NCBI GenBank assembly: GCA_947041225.1
Contig: CAMRDM010000013.1
Span: 1-38,985, forward strand
Direction of reading: 5' to 3'
Length of the DNA stretch: 38,985 nucleotides
Source of the DNA: an uncultured Deferribacteraceae bacterium
Lineage (GTDB): Bacteria; Chrysiogenota; Deferribacteres; Deferribacterales; Mucispirillaceae
Each line of letters starts with the position of its first letter. Positions within the stretch are counted from its first letter, which is position 1. Below the pieces are notes generated by a model, which had not been told where the DNA came from, made no database searches, and was given only the letters and a program-made list of their open reading frames with translations. A program made the position numbers and the translations under genes. Positions 16,340 to 24,374 of this stretch are shown in pieces.

Positions 16340-17581
16340 TTACTTAAATGAATAATCAAACTTCATGTGGTTTGTATCTTTAGAATTTAGAACACCAACA
16401 ACATCTTCTATAAATACGATCTCCTCATTTGTTGGGATCATAAATATTTTAATAGTCGATTCTTTTGTCGATAACTCCGTTTCGCCATGTTTAGAGAATA
16501 TACCTATATTCTTGGCTTGATCGATTTTAATTCCGTAATTTTCTAAACCTGATACAGATAACTCTCTAATCAATCCAGAGTTCTCGCCTACGCCTGCTGT
16601 AAAGATAATCGCATCAACTCTACCTAATACCGCCATGTACATGCCGATATATTTTTTCAATCTATAGCACTCCATCTCTAAGGCTAATTTACATGATTTA
16701 TCTGTTTCTAAATTATTCTCTATATCCCTACGATCAGAGTATTTACCCGTTATCGCTAAAAGTCCACTCTCTTTATTAAGTATAGAATCAACCTCATCTG
16801 ATGAAAGTTTCAATCTCTTCTCGATAAATAACGGGATAGCTGGATCAAGATCGCCTGAACGGGTACCCATAATCGCACCCTCAAGTGGTGTCATACCCAT
16901 CGATGTATCAACTGATAATCCGTTCTCAATTGCAGTTACTGATACCCCATTTCCGATATGTAGAATTATTAAATTACAATCTTTAGCCTCTTTACCTAAA
17001 AGCTTCGCAGATCGCTTAGATATATATAAATGGCTCGTACCATGAAAACCATATCGTCTAACTTTCTCATCCTCATACCAAGATATAGGTACTGCGTAAC
17101 GGAAAGCTTTCTCTGGAATTGATTGATGAAAAGCTGTATCAAATATCGCTATATGATCTATATTAGGTAGTATACTCATAGCTGCATCTATACCATCGAT
17201 GTTCGCAGGATTATGTAACGGAGCTAAATACGATAGAGAACGAATTGTATCAATAATCTCTTTCGTTAACTTTACCGACTGCGTAAACTTATCTCCACCA
17301 TGAACAACTCTATGTCCAACTGCAGAAATTGAACTCATATCATCTATCACACCTTGCTCTTTATCAGTTAACAACTTAACCATAGCCTTAATAGCCGTTG
17401 TGTGATCCTTGATAGAAACATCTATATCCTTACACTTATTTTTGTCGCTCTCTTGAGAGATTATAGGATCTTCTAAACCTATACGCTCAACTATACCTTT
17501 TGCTAAAAGTTCTTTCTTTGAATAATCGTAAAGCTGATATTTTAAAGATGAACTACCACAATTTAACGCTAATATTATCAT
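16340..17581 (-). CDS. ackA: Acetate kinase
   Basis: AckA makes ATP and acetate from acetyl phosphate, or runs in reverse to activate acetate. The 413 residues carry the ASKHA phosphate loop ILALNCGSSSLKYQL at the N-terminus, GHRVVHGG, YGFHGTSH, ILHIGNGVS, TSMGMTPLEGAIMGTRSGDLDP and FTAGVGENSG. All catalytic motifs look intact. It follows pta by 63 bp, so the pair forms the acetyl-CoA to acetate route, and it ends in a terminator. Confidence 0.97.
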   Translation of the reverse strand: MIILALNCGSSSLKYQLYDYSKKELLAKGIVERIGLEDPIISQESDKNKCKDIDVSIKDHTTAIKAMVKLLTDKEQGVIDDMSSISAVGHRVVHGGDKFTQSVKLTKEIIDTIRSLSYLAPLHNPANIDGIDAAMSILPNIDHIAIFDTAFHQSIPEKAFRYAVPISWYEDEKVRRYGFHGTSHLYISKRSAKLLGKEAKDCNLIILHIGNGVSVTAIENGLSVDTSMGMTPLEGAIMGTRSGDLDPAIPLFIEKRLKLSSDEVDSILNKESGLLAITGKYSDRRDIENNLETDKSCKLALEMECYRLKKYIGMYMAVLGRVDAIIFTAGVGENSGLIRELSVSGLENYGIKIDQAKNIGIFSKHGETELSTKESTIKIFMIPTNEEIVFIEDVVGVLNSKDTNHMKFDYSFK

Positions 17582-17644
17582 ATGTTAAACATACCTTCCA
17601 TTAATTAATATAAAAATCTAATCTACAATATAAAATATATAAAA

Positions 17645-18676
17645 CTAATCTACTTGTAATGAAGTTATCGCAACTACATTTACAATATCATTTGAACTAC
17701 AACCTCTTGATAAATCATTAATAGGCGCTGCAAGTCCTTGTATGATCGGACCTATCGCTTGAGCATCTGAAAATCTCTCAACCAACTTATAACCGATATT
17801 TGCCGATTCAAGATTTGGGAAAACTAAAACATTTGCACGTCCAGCAACTTCACTTCCAGGTGCTTTGCTTTCTGCAACTGATGAAATTAACGCTGCATCT
17901 AACTGCATCTCACCATCAACTTTTAATTCAGGAACTCGTGATTTAATCTCTGCTAAGGCTGCAACCACTTTATCCACTGATGGAGATGACGCTGAACCTT
18001 TTGTTGAAAATGATAGTAAAGCTACCCTTGGCTCATCTTTAAGAAATAATTTAAAATTCTCTGCCGTGTTTATAGCTATATCTGCAAGGGTTGAAGCATC
18101 TGGTTCGGGATTAACTGCTGAGTCTGCAAATAACAAAACTCCGTTATGTCCAAACTCGCATTTTGATGTTACTAAAATAAAACACGATGAAACAGTTTTC
18201 ATTCCAGGCTTAGGTCCTATAACTCTTAATCCTGAACGTAAAACATTTGATGTAGTGTTCGCAGCTCCTGCAACCATTCCACCTGCTCTGCCATCTTTGA
18301 TAAGCATCGATCCGAAAAATAATTCATTACGAATAGATTTTTCCGCCTCTTCTTCTGTCATACCTTTAGCTTTTCTACTCTCATAATATCTTTGAATATA
18401 ATCGTTCAATAAAGGATCATTCTCATGATTAAAAATGTTCAATCTTGATTCATCTATATCTTTTATATCTAAATCATGCTTACTACTTAACTCTGATAAA
18501 ATTTTATCTTTATCACCTAAAACAATTAATTTCGCTATACTTTCTTTATATATTCTAGCCGTTGCTTCAATCGTTCTTTCATCATACCCTTCTGGAAGTA
18601 CAATCGTTCTGCCTAATAACTTCGATTGCTCTTTCATCTCTTTGATTATGTCTGATTCACATATACTTATACTCAT
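17645..18676 (-). CDS. pta: Phosphate acetyltransferase (short form)
   Basis: Pta converts acetyl-CoA and phosphate to acetyl phosphate for AckA. The 343 residues match the short single-domain PTA form: RTIVLPEGYDERTIEA, AGGMVAGAANTTSNVLRSGL, SSCFILVT, FADSAVNPEPDASTLADIA, PRVALLSFSTKGSA, DGEMQLDAA, and the end of the active site NVLVFPNLESANIGYKLV. It lacks the N-terminal DRTGG regulatory part of E. coli Pta. AAAGGAG precedes the ATG and is partly inside an 8-bp inverted repeat (18688-18707). Confidence 0.96.
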   Translation of the reverse strand: MSISICESDIIKEMKEQSKLLGRTIVLPEGYDERTIEATARIYKESIAKLIVLGDKDKILSELSSKHDLDIKDIDESRLNIFNHENDPLLNDYIQRYYESRKAKGMTEEEAEKSIRNELFFGSMLIKDGRAGGMVAGAANTTSNVLRSGLRVIGPKPGMKTVSSCFILVTSKCEFGHNGVLLFADSAVNPEPDASTLADIAINTAENFKLFLKDEPRVALLSFSTKGSASSPSVDKVVAALAEIKSRVPELKVDGEMQLDAALISSVAESKAPGSEVAGRANVLVFPNLESANIGYKLVERFSDAQAIGPIIQGLAAPINDLSRGCSSNDIVNVVAITSLQVD

Positions 18677-18687
18677 TAAAATACTCC

Positions 18688-18707
18688 TTTATCATCACAA
18701 TGATAAA
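18688..18707. promoter_or_regulatory. Inverted repeat overlapping the pta ribosome site
   Basis: On the minus strand TTTATCAT and ATGATAAA form an 8-bp perfect stem with the 4-base loop TGTG. The three As at the end of the second arm are part of the AAAGGAG ribosome site of pta. A folded leader could therefore dampen translation, or the dyad could be an operator. The structure is seen; the role is inferred. Confidence 0.45.
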
Positions 18708-18757
18708 CTTAAAACTAAAACTTAACTTAAATCTAAACCTAAAAATCAAACCTAAAT
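18705..18757 (-). repeat. Degenerate TTTAGG hexamer array between queD and pta
   Basis: Read on the minus strand from the queD stop codon, the sequence runs through about nine imperfect hexamers such as TTTAGG, TTTGAT, TTTTAGG, TTTAGA, TTTAAG and TTTTAG. The first unit overlaps the queD stop (ATT TAG G). The exact unit is the same as the perfect TTTAGG array at 38926-38985, so this looks like an aged version of it. Confidence 0.6.
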
Positions 18758-19114
18758 TATTGAGTAAGTTGCCTTAGAGTCTGCTGACTCCCATACATGT
18801 ACTGTTTCCATCTTCTCTGGGTAGCTTCTAGCTAACTCATCAAAAATGTATCTTGCTATATTTTCTGCCGTTGGATTAACAGTTGTAAATGGCTCAATTT
18901 CATTTAAATACTTATGATCTAATCTTTCAAGTATAACTTTTAACGCTATTTTAAATAATTTAAAATCTTCTACCATACCTGTTGCATCTAACTCTTTTGA
19001 ACATAATATCGCTTCTACTATCCAGTTATGTCCATGCAGATGTTCGCACTTACCTTGATACTCTCTTAAATTATGTGCTGAGGAAAAATCACTCTTTATT
19101 GAAACTCGATACAT
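18752..19114 (-). CDS. queD: 6-carboxytetrahydropterin synthase / PTPS family (QueD)
   Basis: QueD makes 6-carboxy-5,6,7,8-tetrahydropterin from dihydroneopterin triphosphate on the route to queuosine and other 7-deazaguanines. The 120 residues show zinc ligands in FSSAHNLR (His) and CEHLHGHNW (HxH), the catalytic cysteine in GKCEH, the LDHKYLN pair and PTAENIARYIFDEL. The distal glutamate is in HVWES. An AAGGGG ribosome site precedes the ATG. It sits upstream of pta with no other queuosine gene in view. Confidence 0.93.
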   Translation of the reverse strand: MYRVSIKSDFSSAHNLREYQGKCEHLHGHNWIVEAILCSKELDATGMVEDFKLFKIALKVILERLDHKYLNEIEPFTTVNPTAENIARYIFDELARSYPEKMETVHVWESADSKATYSII

Positions 19115-19388
19115 TTATCATTCCCCTTACTTTCTTTTTTATACTACTCTAACTTGCTGTAAACCTATCTATTTAAGACATTTAATAACTATCCTAGTTC
19201 AATCAATTACAACACAAAAATCTTTCATTTGTGTAATCTATACACAACATTCTAACCATAGAACACTATCTAACTAAATTATTTGAACTTATCCACTATA
19301 TAGTAACTTAGCTCAATCTATTTAACAACTATTACTATCTTACTGATAGAATATTTTCAATGTTATCATCAATCACATTACTATAAAT

Positions 19389-20282
19389 CTACTTCTTTTC
19401 AACACGTTGAAGAAGCCAATATATAAAACCAATTATCAGAACTCCTAGCAATAAAAGAAGAGAAAATTGATAATTTTCATCGTGTTTCAATGTCATTATA
19501 AGAAGATCTCGAATAAATGCTATTAACACCACTCCGACAAATATCGATATCCTAAAACTATCCCCTTTTAACATCTGGATCTCAGAGTGTAGTAACTCTC
19601 CTAAAACCCAAACGATAAGTAGTGATCCTAACGCTGTGATAAATAATTTATTCATCGGTACTGTATCAAATGTTTTAAACACATCGTATACAAAATATGT
19701 TACAGCTCCCATCGTCATAGCTATTAAAAATAAGATTAAAAGTGTATGGATAATAACTGAAAACTTTTCAGCATATTTAATGATATAATCTTTTATACGG
19801 ATATCAGATTTTAAACCAGATTTATGGATTAAGTAATCGTGACTAACCATATACTGTGAAAGATCTAACATCTTTGAAAATGATTTAGATACCTCTTGAT
19901 ACTCCCAATCCGTGTTCGCTAAATTATATATCTGTTCCATAAAATAATTTCTTATAAATGAGAAAACATTCGACATACGATCATCAATATAATACTCATG
20001 TGAATATTGTGATAGATTAAAATCCATCAGAAACGTAACAATATCTTTAGATATCTTTCCCGTAATTATAGCATCAAACCACGAACCTAAATGATGACTA
20101 TAATTTTTAGACATCGTTTCTTTTACCCTGCTAGGCATATCGTATTTCTTAGCGATATAATCTATAACAGATACAACAAACTGCTCTCTTTTATCGATTA
20201 AACTTACACCAATTCTTCGTATATTATCATTATCTCTTTCACTTATATCAAAATTTCTTGATAACTCTTTAAGCCTAAACAT
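19389..20282 (-). CDS. Globin-like sensor domain fused to a PsiE membrane domain
   Basis: This is a 297-residue two-part protein. Residues about 1-150 are all-helical and resemble the protoglobin/globin-coupled-sensor pattern: FVVSVIDYIAKKY, then HHLGSWFDAIITGKIS, then LSQYSHEYYIDDR, with His95 a possible proximal heme ligand. Residues about 174-295 have four hydrophobic helices and match the PsiE family (LLIVWVLGELLHSEIQMLKG, then FVGVVLIAFIRDLLIMTLK and a final GVLIIGFIYWLLQR). PsiE is phosphate-starvation-inducible in E. coli, function unknown. I infer a membrane protein with a cytosolic gas- or redox-sensing domain. Heme binding is unproven. 32 bp follow the thioesterase gene. Confidence 0.65.
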   Translation of the reverse strand: MFRLKELSRNFDISERDNDNIRRIGVSLIDKREQFVVSVIDYIAKKYDMPSRVKETMSKNYSHHLGSWFDAIITGKISKDIVTFLMDFNLSQYSHEYYIDDRMSNVFSFIRNYFMEQIYNLANTDWEYQEVSKSFSKMLDLSQYMVSHDYLIHKSGLKSDIRIKDYIIKYAEKFSVIIHTLLILFLIAMTMGAVTYFVYDVFKTFDTVPMNKLFITALGSLLIVWVLGELLHSEIQMLKGDSFRISIFVGVVLIAFIRDLLIMTLKHDENYQFSLLLLLGVLIIGFIYWLLQRVEKK

Positions 20283-20314
20283 TACTAATACTCCTCTACT
20301 CTAAAATAACAGTT

Positions 20315-20824
20315 CTATAATCTACAGTACTCAAGAGCTTTAGGATGATACTCTTTATCATCATTAAATATTAAATACTGTTTCGTCTCTTCCATCTTAT
20401 CTTGAGATGTTTGAAAAAAAACTCCTTTAGATAATGTATATACCTCTTTCTGATCTATATCTGTAATCATACCCTTTGATGTAGCAAGACCTCTTTTCAT
20501 CTCTATAAACTCTGTCGATACAAGAAGTTTTACATTAGGTTGAACAGGTTTTTTATATGTTACCTCTAACGATCTCGTATATAAAAACCGATCTGAGTCT
20601 GAATATATAAATGCTGCCCAGCCCATCGCTTCATCAAGCAGTGCCGACAAAATACCACCGTGAACTGTGTCTAAATAACTCATGTATTTTGTATCAATAT
20701 CTATATCTACAAAAACTTTAGATATACCCTCTAAAGTGTAGAACTGAATAGATAACCCATGTGGATTATCGTGTCCACAAATAAAACAACCTGTAGAATA
20801 CGGAAGATATAATCGCTTACTCAT
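20315..20824 (-). CDS. Hotdog-fold thioesterase, PaaI/4HBT family
   Basis: This 169-residue protein probably hydrolyses an acyl-CoA. The 4HBT core has the catalytic VHGGILSALLDEAMGWAAF (about 49-67) and a later strand LEVTYKKPVQP. An N-terminal CFICGHDNPHGL motif is typical of one PaaI-like subgroup that also has two cysteines. ATG at 20824 (MSKRLYLP) is chosen because AAGGTG lies six to seven bases upstream; a GTG start three codons earlier overlaps that site. It follows the glgP terminator and precedes the globin-like/PsiE gene. The acyl substrate is unknown. Confidence 0.82.
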   Translation of the reverse strand: MSKRLYLPYSTGCFICGHDNPHGLSIQFYTLEGISKVFVDIDIDTKYMSYLDTVHGGILSALLDEAMGWAAFIYSDSDRFLYTRSLEVTYKKPVQPNVKLLVSTEFIEMKRGLATSKGMITDIDQKEVYTLSKGVFFQTSQDKMEETKQYLIFNDDKEYHPKALEYCRL

Positions 20825-20835
20825 AACTATCACCT

Positions 20836-20889
20836 TATAAAAACAATTTCCTTTACATACCTATAACTAACTACAGGTATATAAAGGAA
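20836..20889 (-). terminator. Rho-independent terminator of glgP
   Basis: On the minus strand a 15-bp stem with one G-U pair (20875-20889 with 20848-20862) encloses a 12-base loop and is followed by TTGTTTTTA. It lies between glgP and the thioesterase gene, so that gene needs read-through or its own promoter. Confidence 0.78.
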
Positions 20890-20936
20890 TTAAGTTTGAA
20901 AATATTTTAATTTTGTAACAATCTAACTAAAAAATA

Positions 20937-23480
20937 TTACGCCCATTTAGCTCTATTAAGTTCAAATGGATTTTTTAATAATTTATGGAATGGAGTAACT
21001 AAGAAACCAACCTTTAATTTACCCGGTAATTTCACCGTATACTCTCCCTCAAAATTAGACTCTTTATCGTTTGCTTTACTACAAGTTAATCGTATAAACT
21101 CTGGTTCAATAAACTTACCCGGTTCACCATTATATTCAACTACTGCGAACACACCTAAATGCTCTGCTGGAGTACCATTTGTGTTTATAGTAGCTTTAAG
21201 TGTTATCTTTTCATTAACTGAAAAATTCTTCTCTACTACTTCAGCATTACCAAACGTAACTCCGTCCCAACGCTCTAAGATTAAGTTGTTCCACTCGATA
21301 TATTCTTTACCTGCTTTATAATCAGATGCTGAAAACTCTTTATGTAATTTATGCAAGTTGACATAATATTGATCTGTATAATCTTTTAACATTCTTGATG
21401 AGTTAAAAAATTTAGGGATAGTCTTGAAATTTTCCTTAATCATACCTAGCCAATCTTTTGCCATACCATACTTATCTCTTGTATAAAATAATGGAACAAC
21501 ATCTCTTTCAAGTCTGTTATAGATATCCATACCCTCAATATGATCTTGGTAAGAATCATCTGGATACTCTTCTCCCTCACCTATAGACCAACCGTTACGA
21601 CCGTTTGCACCTTCAACCCACCAACCATCTAAGATAGATAAATTAAGTCCACCATTTGCCGATGCTTTCATACCTGATGTGCCTGATGCTTCCATCGGAC
21701 GACGAGGATTGTTCAACCATACATCAACACCACGTGTGATATATCTAGCAACATCTATATCGTAATCTTCAACAAATACAATTGACTTCATAAACTCAGG
21801 TTTACGAGCTACAGAGATAATCTGTTTTATAATCTCTTTACCAGCATTATCTTTCGGATGCGCTTTACCTGCGATTATAAACTGTACTGGACGATCTGGA
21901 TCGTTCACTAATTTTGATAACCTTTTCTCATCCATAAATAATAGATAAGCTCTTTTATATGTTGCAAAACGTCTTGCAAAACCAATCGTTAATGCGTTAG
22001 GATTAAGTACACTATCAGCGTTTATAACTTCTGATAACGATCCACCTCTTCGCTTAACACTACACTTAATTCTGTTACGGATAAATGTAACTAGTCGTCC
22101 TCTCTGATTATCACGCATCTCATGTATGATATCATCTGGGATATTAGAACATTTATCCCATATATCAAAATTATACGGTTTCCACATCCAATCTTCTGAA
22201 ACATATCTATTAAGGATATTTTTCATATCTGTTGACATAAATGTAGGTAAGTGAATACCGTTCGTTACATGGCCGATAGGCACTTCTGATAGCAACGCTT
22301 GTGGCCACATAGATTGAAACATCTTACGACTTACAACACCGTGCAACCATGCAACACCGTTACGATAAGTTGATAGATTTATTCCACATACAGCCATATT
22401 AAAAGGTTCTTTATCATCGCCTCTATTTTTTCTACCAAAACTCATTATAAGATTTAAATTCAATCCTATATCTGCATATAAACCTGCAATATAATGTTTA
22501 ATCATATCTATTGGAAAAACATCAAAACCTGCTGGAACAGGTGTATGAGTTGTAAATAAAGTAGACTTACGAACACACTCTATAGCTAATCTTAAATCTA
22601 AACCACTCTCAACATAACCTTTGATACGCTCTAATGATACAAACGCTGGATGTCCTTCATTTAGATGATAAACAGTCGGCTTAATACCAGCAGCTTCTAA
22701 CGCTCTACAACCTGCGATACCTAAAATCATCTCTTGTTTAATTCTCATATTAGTTTCGCCGTCGTACAGTTTGCCTGTTATTGCTCTATCTTCAACTTTG
22801 TTTTCAACTAGATCAGAATCAAGAAGAATTATTCTCATAAGTCCAACTTGTAACTCCCATACTCTAACCTTAACATTATTATCACCGATCTTGATATCTA
22901 CATATATATCTTCTTTTTTATCGTTCTTAACTGGTTTAATCGGCATCTCATAGAACTCGTTATTTGGATACTCTTCCTGTTGCCAACCATCTGAATTTGT
23001 GTATTGATGAAAATATCCGTGACGATATAGTAAACCAACTGCTATTAGAGGGATACCCATATCTGATGTTGATTTACAGTGATCTCCTGATAAAATACCT
23101 AAGCCACCAGAGTATAGCTGTACCGATTCATGGATACCATACTCTGCTGAAAAATATGCTACTAACATATCTGAATTATCTTTATACTCACTACCGTACC
23201 AACGAGGTAGTTTCATATACTGCTCAAACGACTGATTTACAATATTTAACTCTGACATAAAAACAGCGTCTGTTATTAATTCTTGAGCTTTGGCTTTATC
23301 GATTGATGAGATAACTGCGATAGGATTATGAAGAGAACTATCCCACATCGCTGGGTTAATTGATTTAAAAAGTGCAGTAGCGGGAGTGTTCCACGCCCAC
23401 CAAAGATTATTTGCTATCGACTCTAAAACTTTAAGCTCTTGAGGTAAAGATACTTGAATTTCATACTCACGAATATTCAT
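20937..23480 (-). CDS. glgP: Alpha-glucan phosphorylase with N-terminal DUF3417
   Basis: This enzyme releases glucose-1-phosphate from glycogen or maltodextrin. The 847 residues begin with the DUF3417 region (VLESIANNLWWAWNTPA) typical of the short archaeal/bacterial phosphorylases. The glucan-binding part is SVQLYSGGLGILSGDHCKS. The active site follows: HLNEGHPAF, HTPVPAGFDVFP, GHVTNGIHLPTF, and the PLP lysine in EASGTSGMKASANGG. A C-terminal beta domain of about 120 residues ends the protein. AGGAG lies six bases before the ATG. No glycogen synthase gene is in view. Confidence 0.95.
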   Translation of the reverse strand: MNIREYEIQVSLPQELKVLESIANNLWWAWNTPATALFKSINPAMWDSSLHNPIAVISSIDKAKAQELITDAVFMSELNIVNQSFEQYMKLPRWYGSEYKDNSDMLVAYFSAEYGIHESVQLYSGGLGILSGDHCKSTSDMGIPLIAVGLLYRHGYFHQYTNSDGWQQEEYPNNEFYEMPIKPVKNDKKEDIYVDIKIGDNNVKVRVWELQVGLMRIILLDSDLVENKVEDRAITGKLYDGETNMRIKQEMILGIAGCRALEAAGIKPTVYHLNEGHPAFVSLERIKGYVESGLDLRLAIECVRKSTLFTTHTPVPAGFDVFPIDMIKHYIAGLYADIGLNLNLIMSFGRKNRGDDKEPFNMAVCGINLSTYRNGVAWLHGVVSRKMFQSMWPQALLSEVPIGHVTNGIHLPTFMSTDMKNILNRYVSEDWMWKPYNFDIWDKCSNIPDDIIHEMRDNQRGRLVTFIRNRIKCSVKRRGGSLSEVINADSVLNPNALTIGFARRFATYKRAYLLFMDEKRLSKLVNDPDRPVQFIIAGKAHPKDNAGKEIIKQIISVARKPEFMKSIVFVEDYDIDVARYITRGVDVWLNNPRRPMEASGTSGMKASANGGLNLSILDGWWVEGANGRNGWSIGEGEEYPDDSYQDHIEGMDIYNRLERDVVPLFYTRDKYGMAKDWLGMIKENFKTIPKFFNSSRMLKDYTDQYYVNLHKLHKEFSASDYKAGKEYIEWNNLILERWDGVTFGNAEVVEKNFSVNEKITLKATINTNGTPAEHLGVFAVVEYNGEPGKFIEPEFIRLTCSKANDKESNFEGEYTVKLPGKLKVGFLVTPFHKLLKNPFELNRAKWA

Positions 23481-23589
23481 TACAAACTCCTACTTATTTT
23501 ATTGTGGAAAGGTATGTACTAAACAACGTACAAGTTTTATATACAAAACATTTTGATTGATACTAAAACATTTTTTAAATACTAAAATA

Positions 23590-23722
23590 TTATAACTTCA
23601 TTGGTGAATCTTTTAGATACTTCTTGAACTGTTCTATATCAGTGATACTTTTAGATAACTACTGAACGACTCAATATCTGTTGAATGCTAGATATCTACG
23701 AATACTAGATATCTGTTGAATG
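23590..23722 (-). pseudogene. Repeat-disrupted former 3' tail of dut
   Basis: Downstream of the dut stop, the end of dut is repeated in 17-18-bp units (23667-23737). Beyond them a frame encodes TDIEQFKKYLKDSPMKL and ends in TAA at 23590-23592. An internal diverged copy reads DIESFSSYLK. The dut protein now ends in STDI where this frame has TDIEQ, so dut may once have continued into this tail. Slippage would have created the early TAG and changed the frame. The repeats are seen; the history is inferred. Confidence 0.55.
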
Positions 23723-23737
23723 CTAGATATCTGTTGA
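23667..23737 (-). repeat. 18-bp tandem repeat spanning the dut stop codon
   Basis: Four units (23720-23737, 23702-23719, 23685-23701 and about 23667-23684) share TCAACAGATATCTAG on the minus strand. The first unit supplies the last dut codons STDI and its TAG. The third unit is 17 bp, and the last reads GATATTGAG in place of GATATCTAG. Confidence 0.85.
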
Positions 23738-24160
23738 ACCAAAACCTTTATCTGATCTAACAGTTATTGAAATATCATCTGCAAACTCAAAACGTGCCTG
23801 TTCATATTTTGCAAGAACAAGTTGTGCTATACGATCGCCTATCTTATAATCGAAAACTTTATCGGAATGGTTTATAAGGATAACACCGATCTCGCCTCTA
23901 TAATCTGAATCTATCGTTGCAGGAGAATTTAACAGTGTTATACCGTTCTTCAATGCTAACCCACTGCGTGGACGAAGTTGCATCTCATAACCTGCTGGAA
24001 TTTCAACGCATAACCCTGTTTTAACTAACTTAATCTCTCGTGGTGCTATTGAACCATTCTCATTTGATCTTATATCTGCACCTGCTGATCCTACCGTTAA
24101 ATATATCGGCAAACTATCCTCAGTTAATGAGCTATTCTTTAAAACTCTTACTGTTAACAT
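23723..24160 (-). CDS. dut: Deoxyuridine 5'-triphosphate nucleotidohydrolase
   Basis: dUTPase cleaves dUTP to dUMP, keeping uracil out of DNA and supplying dTMP precursor. The 145-residue trimeric-type enzyme shows motif 1 GSAGADIRS, motif 2 PRSGLALKNGI, motif 3 ATIDSDYRGEIGVILIN with the catalytic aspartate, motif 4 GDRIAQLVL and the C-terminal motif 5 SDKGFGSTDI. All five are present, so the enzyme should work. Its 3' end lies in an 18-bp tandem repeat that carries the stop codon, and a longer tail may have been lost. Confidence 0.94.
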   Translation of the reverse strand: MLTVRVLKNSSLTEDSLPIYLTVGSAGADIRSNENGSIAPREIKLVKTGLCVEIPAGYEMQLRPRSGLALKNGITLLNSPATIDSDYRGEIGVILINHSDKVFDYKIGDRIAQLVLAKYEQARFEFADDISITVRSDKGFGSTDI

Positions 24161-24301
24161 CTACTATACCTTAAAATTATTGATTACATAATATAAACCA
24201 TCTAACTGCTATATATCCAACTATTAAAGTAAACGATAATATAAAATAAATCAATACAATTTTATATTTTAATATAATTATATTAAAGTTTCTAAAATAT
24301 A

Positions 24302-24338
24302 TAAAAATACCTACACTTAGATTATAAGCATAGGTATT
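24302..24338 (-). terminator. Terminator of the orphan lipoprotein gene
   Basis: On the minus strand a 14-bp stem (AATACCTATGCTTA with TAAGTGTAGGTATT, two G-U pairs) with a 5-base loop is followed by a short T run. It lies 36 bases past the lipoprotein stop codon, upstream of dut. Confidence 0.72.
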
Positions 24339-24374
24339 CTATATGTTAGATTAATAAATTAAAATTTATTAAAA

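Noticed and set aside
19115..19388. RNA gene or small ORF in the 274-bp gap upstream of queD
   Set aside because: No tRNA-like fold or ribosome-site-led frame is seen. A 7-bp ACACAAA/TTTGTGT hairpin lacks a T run.
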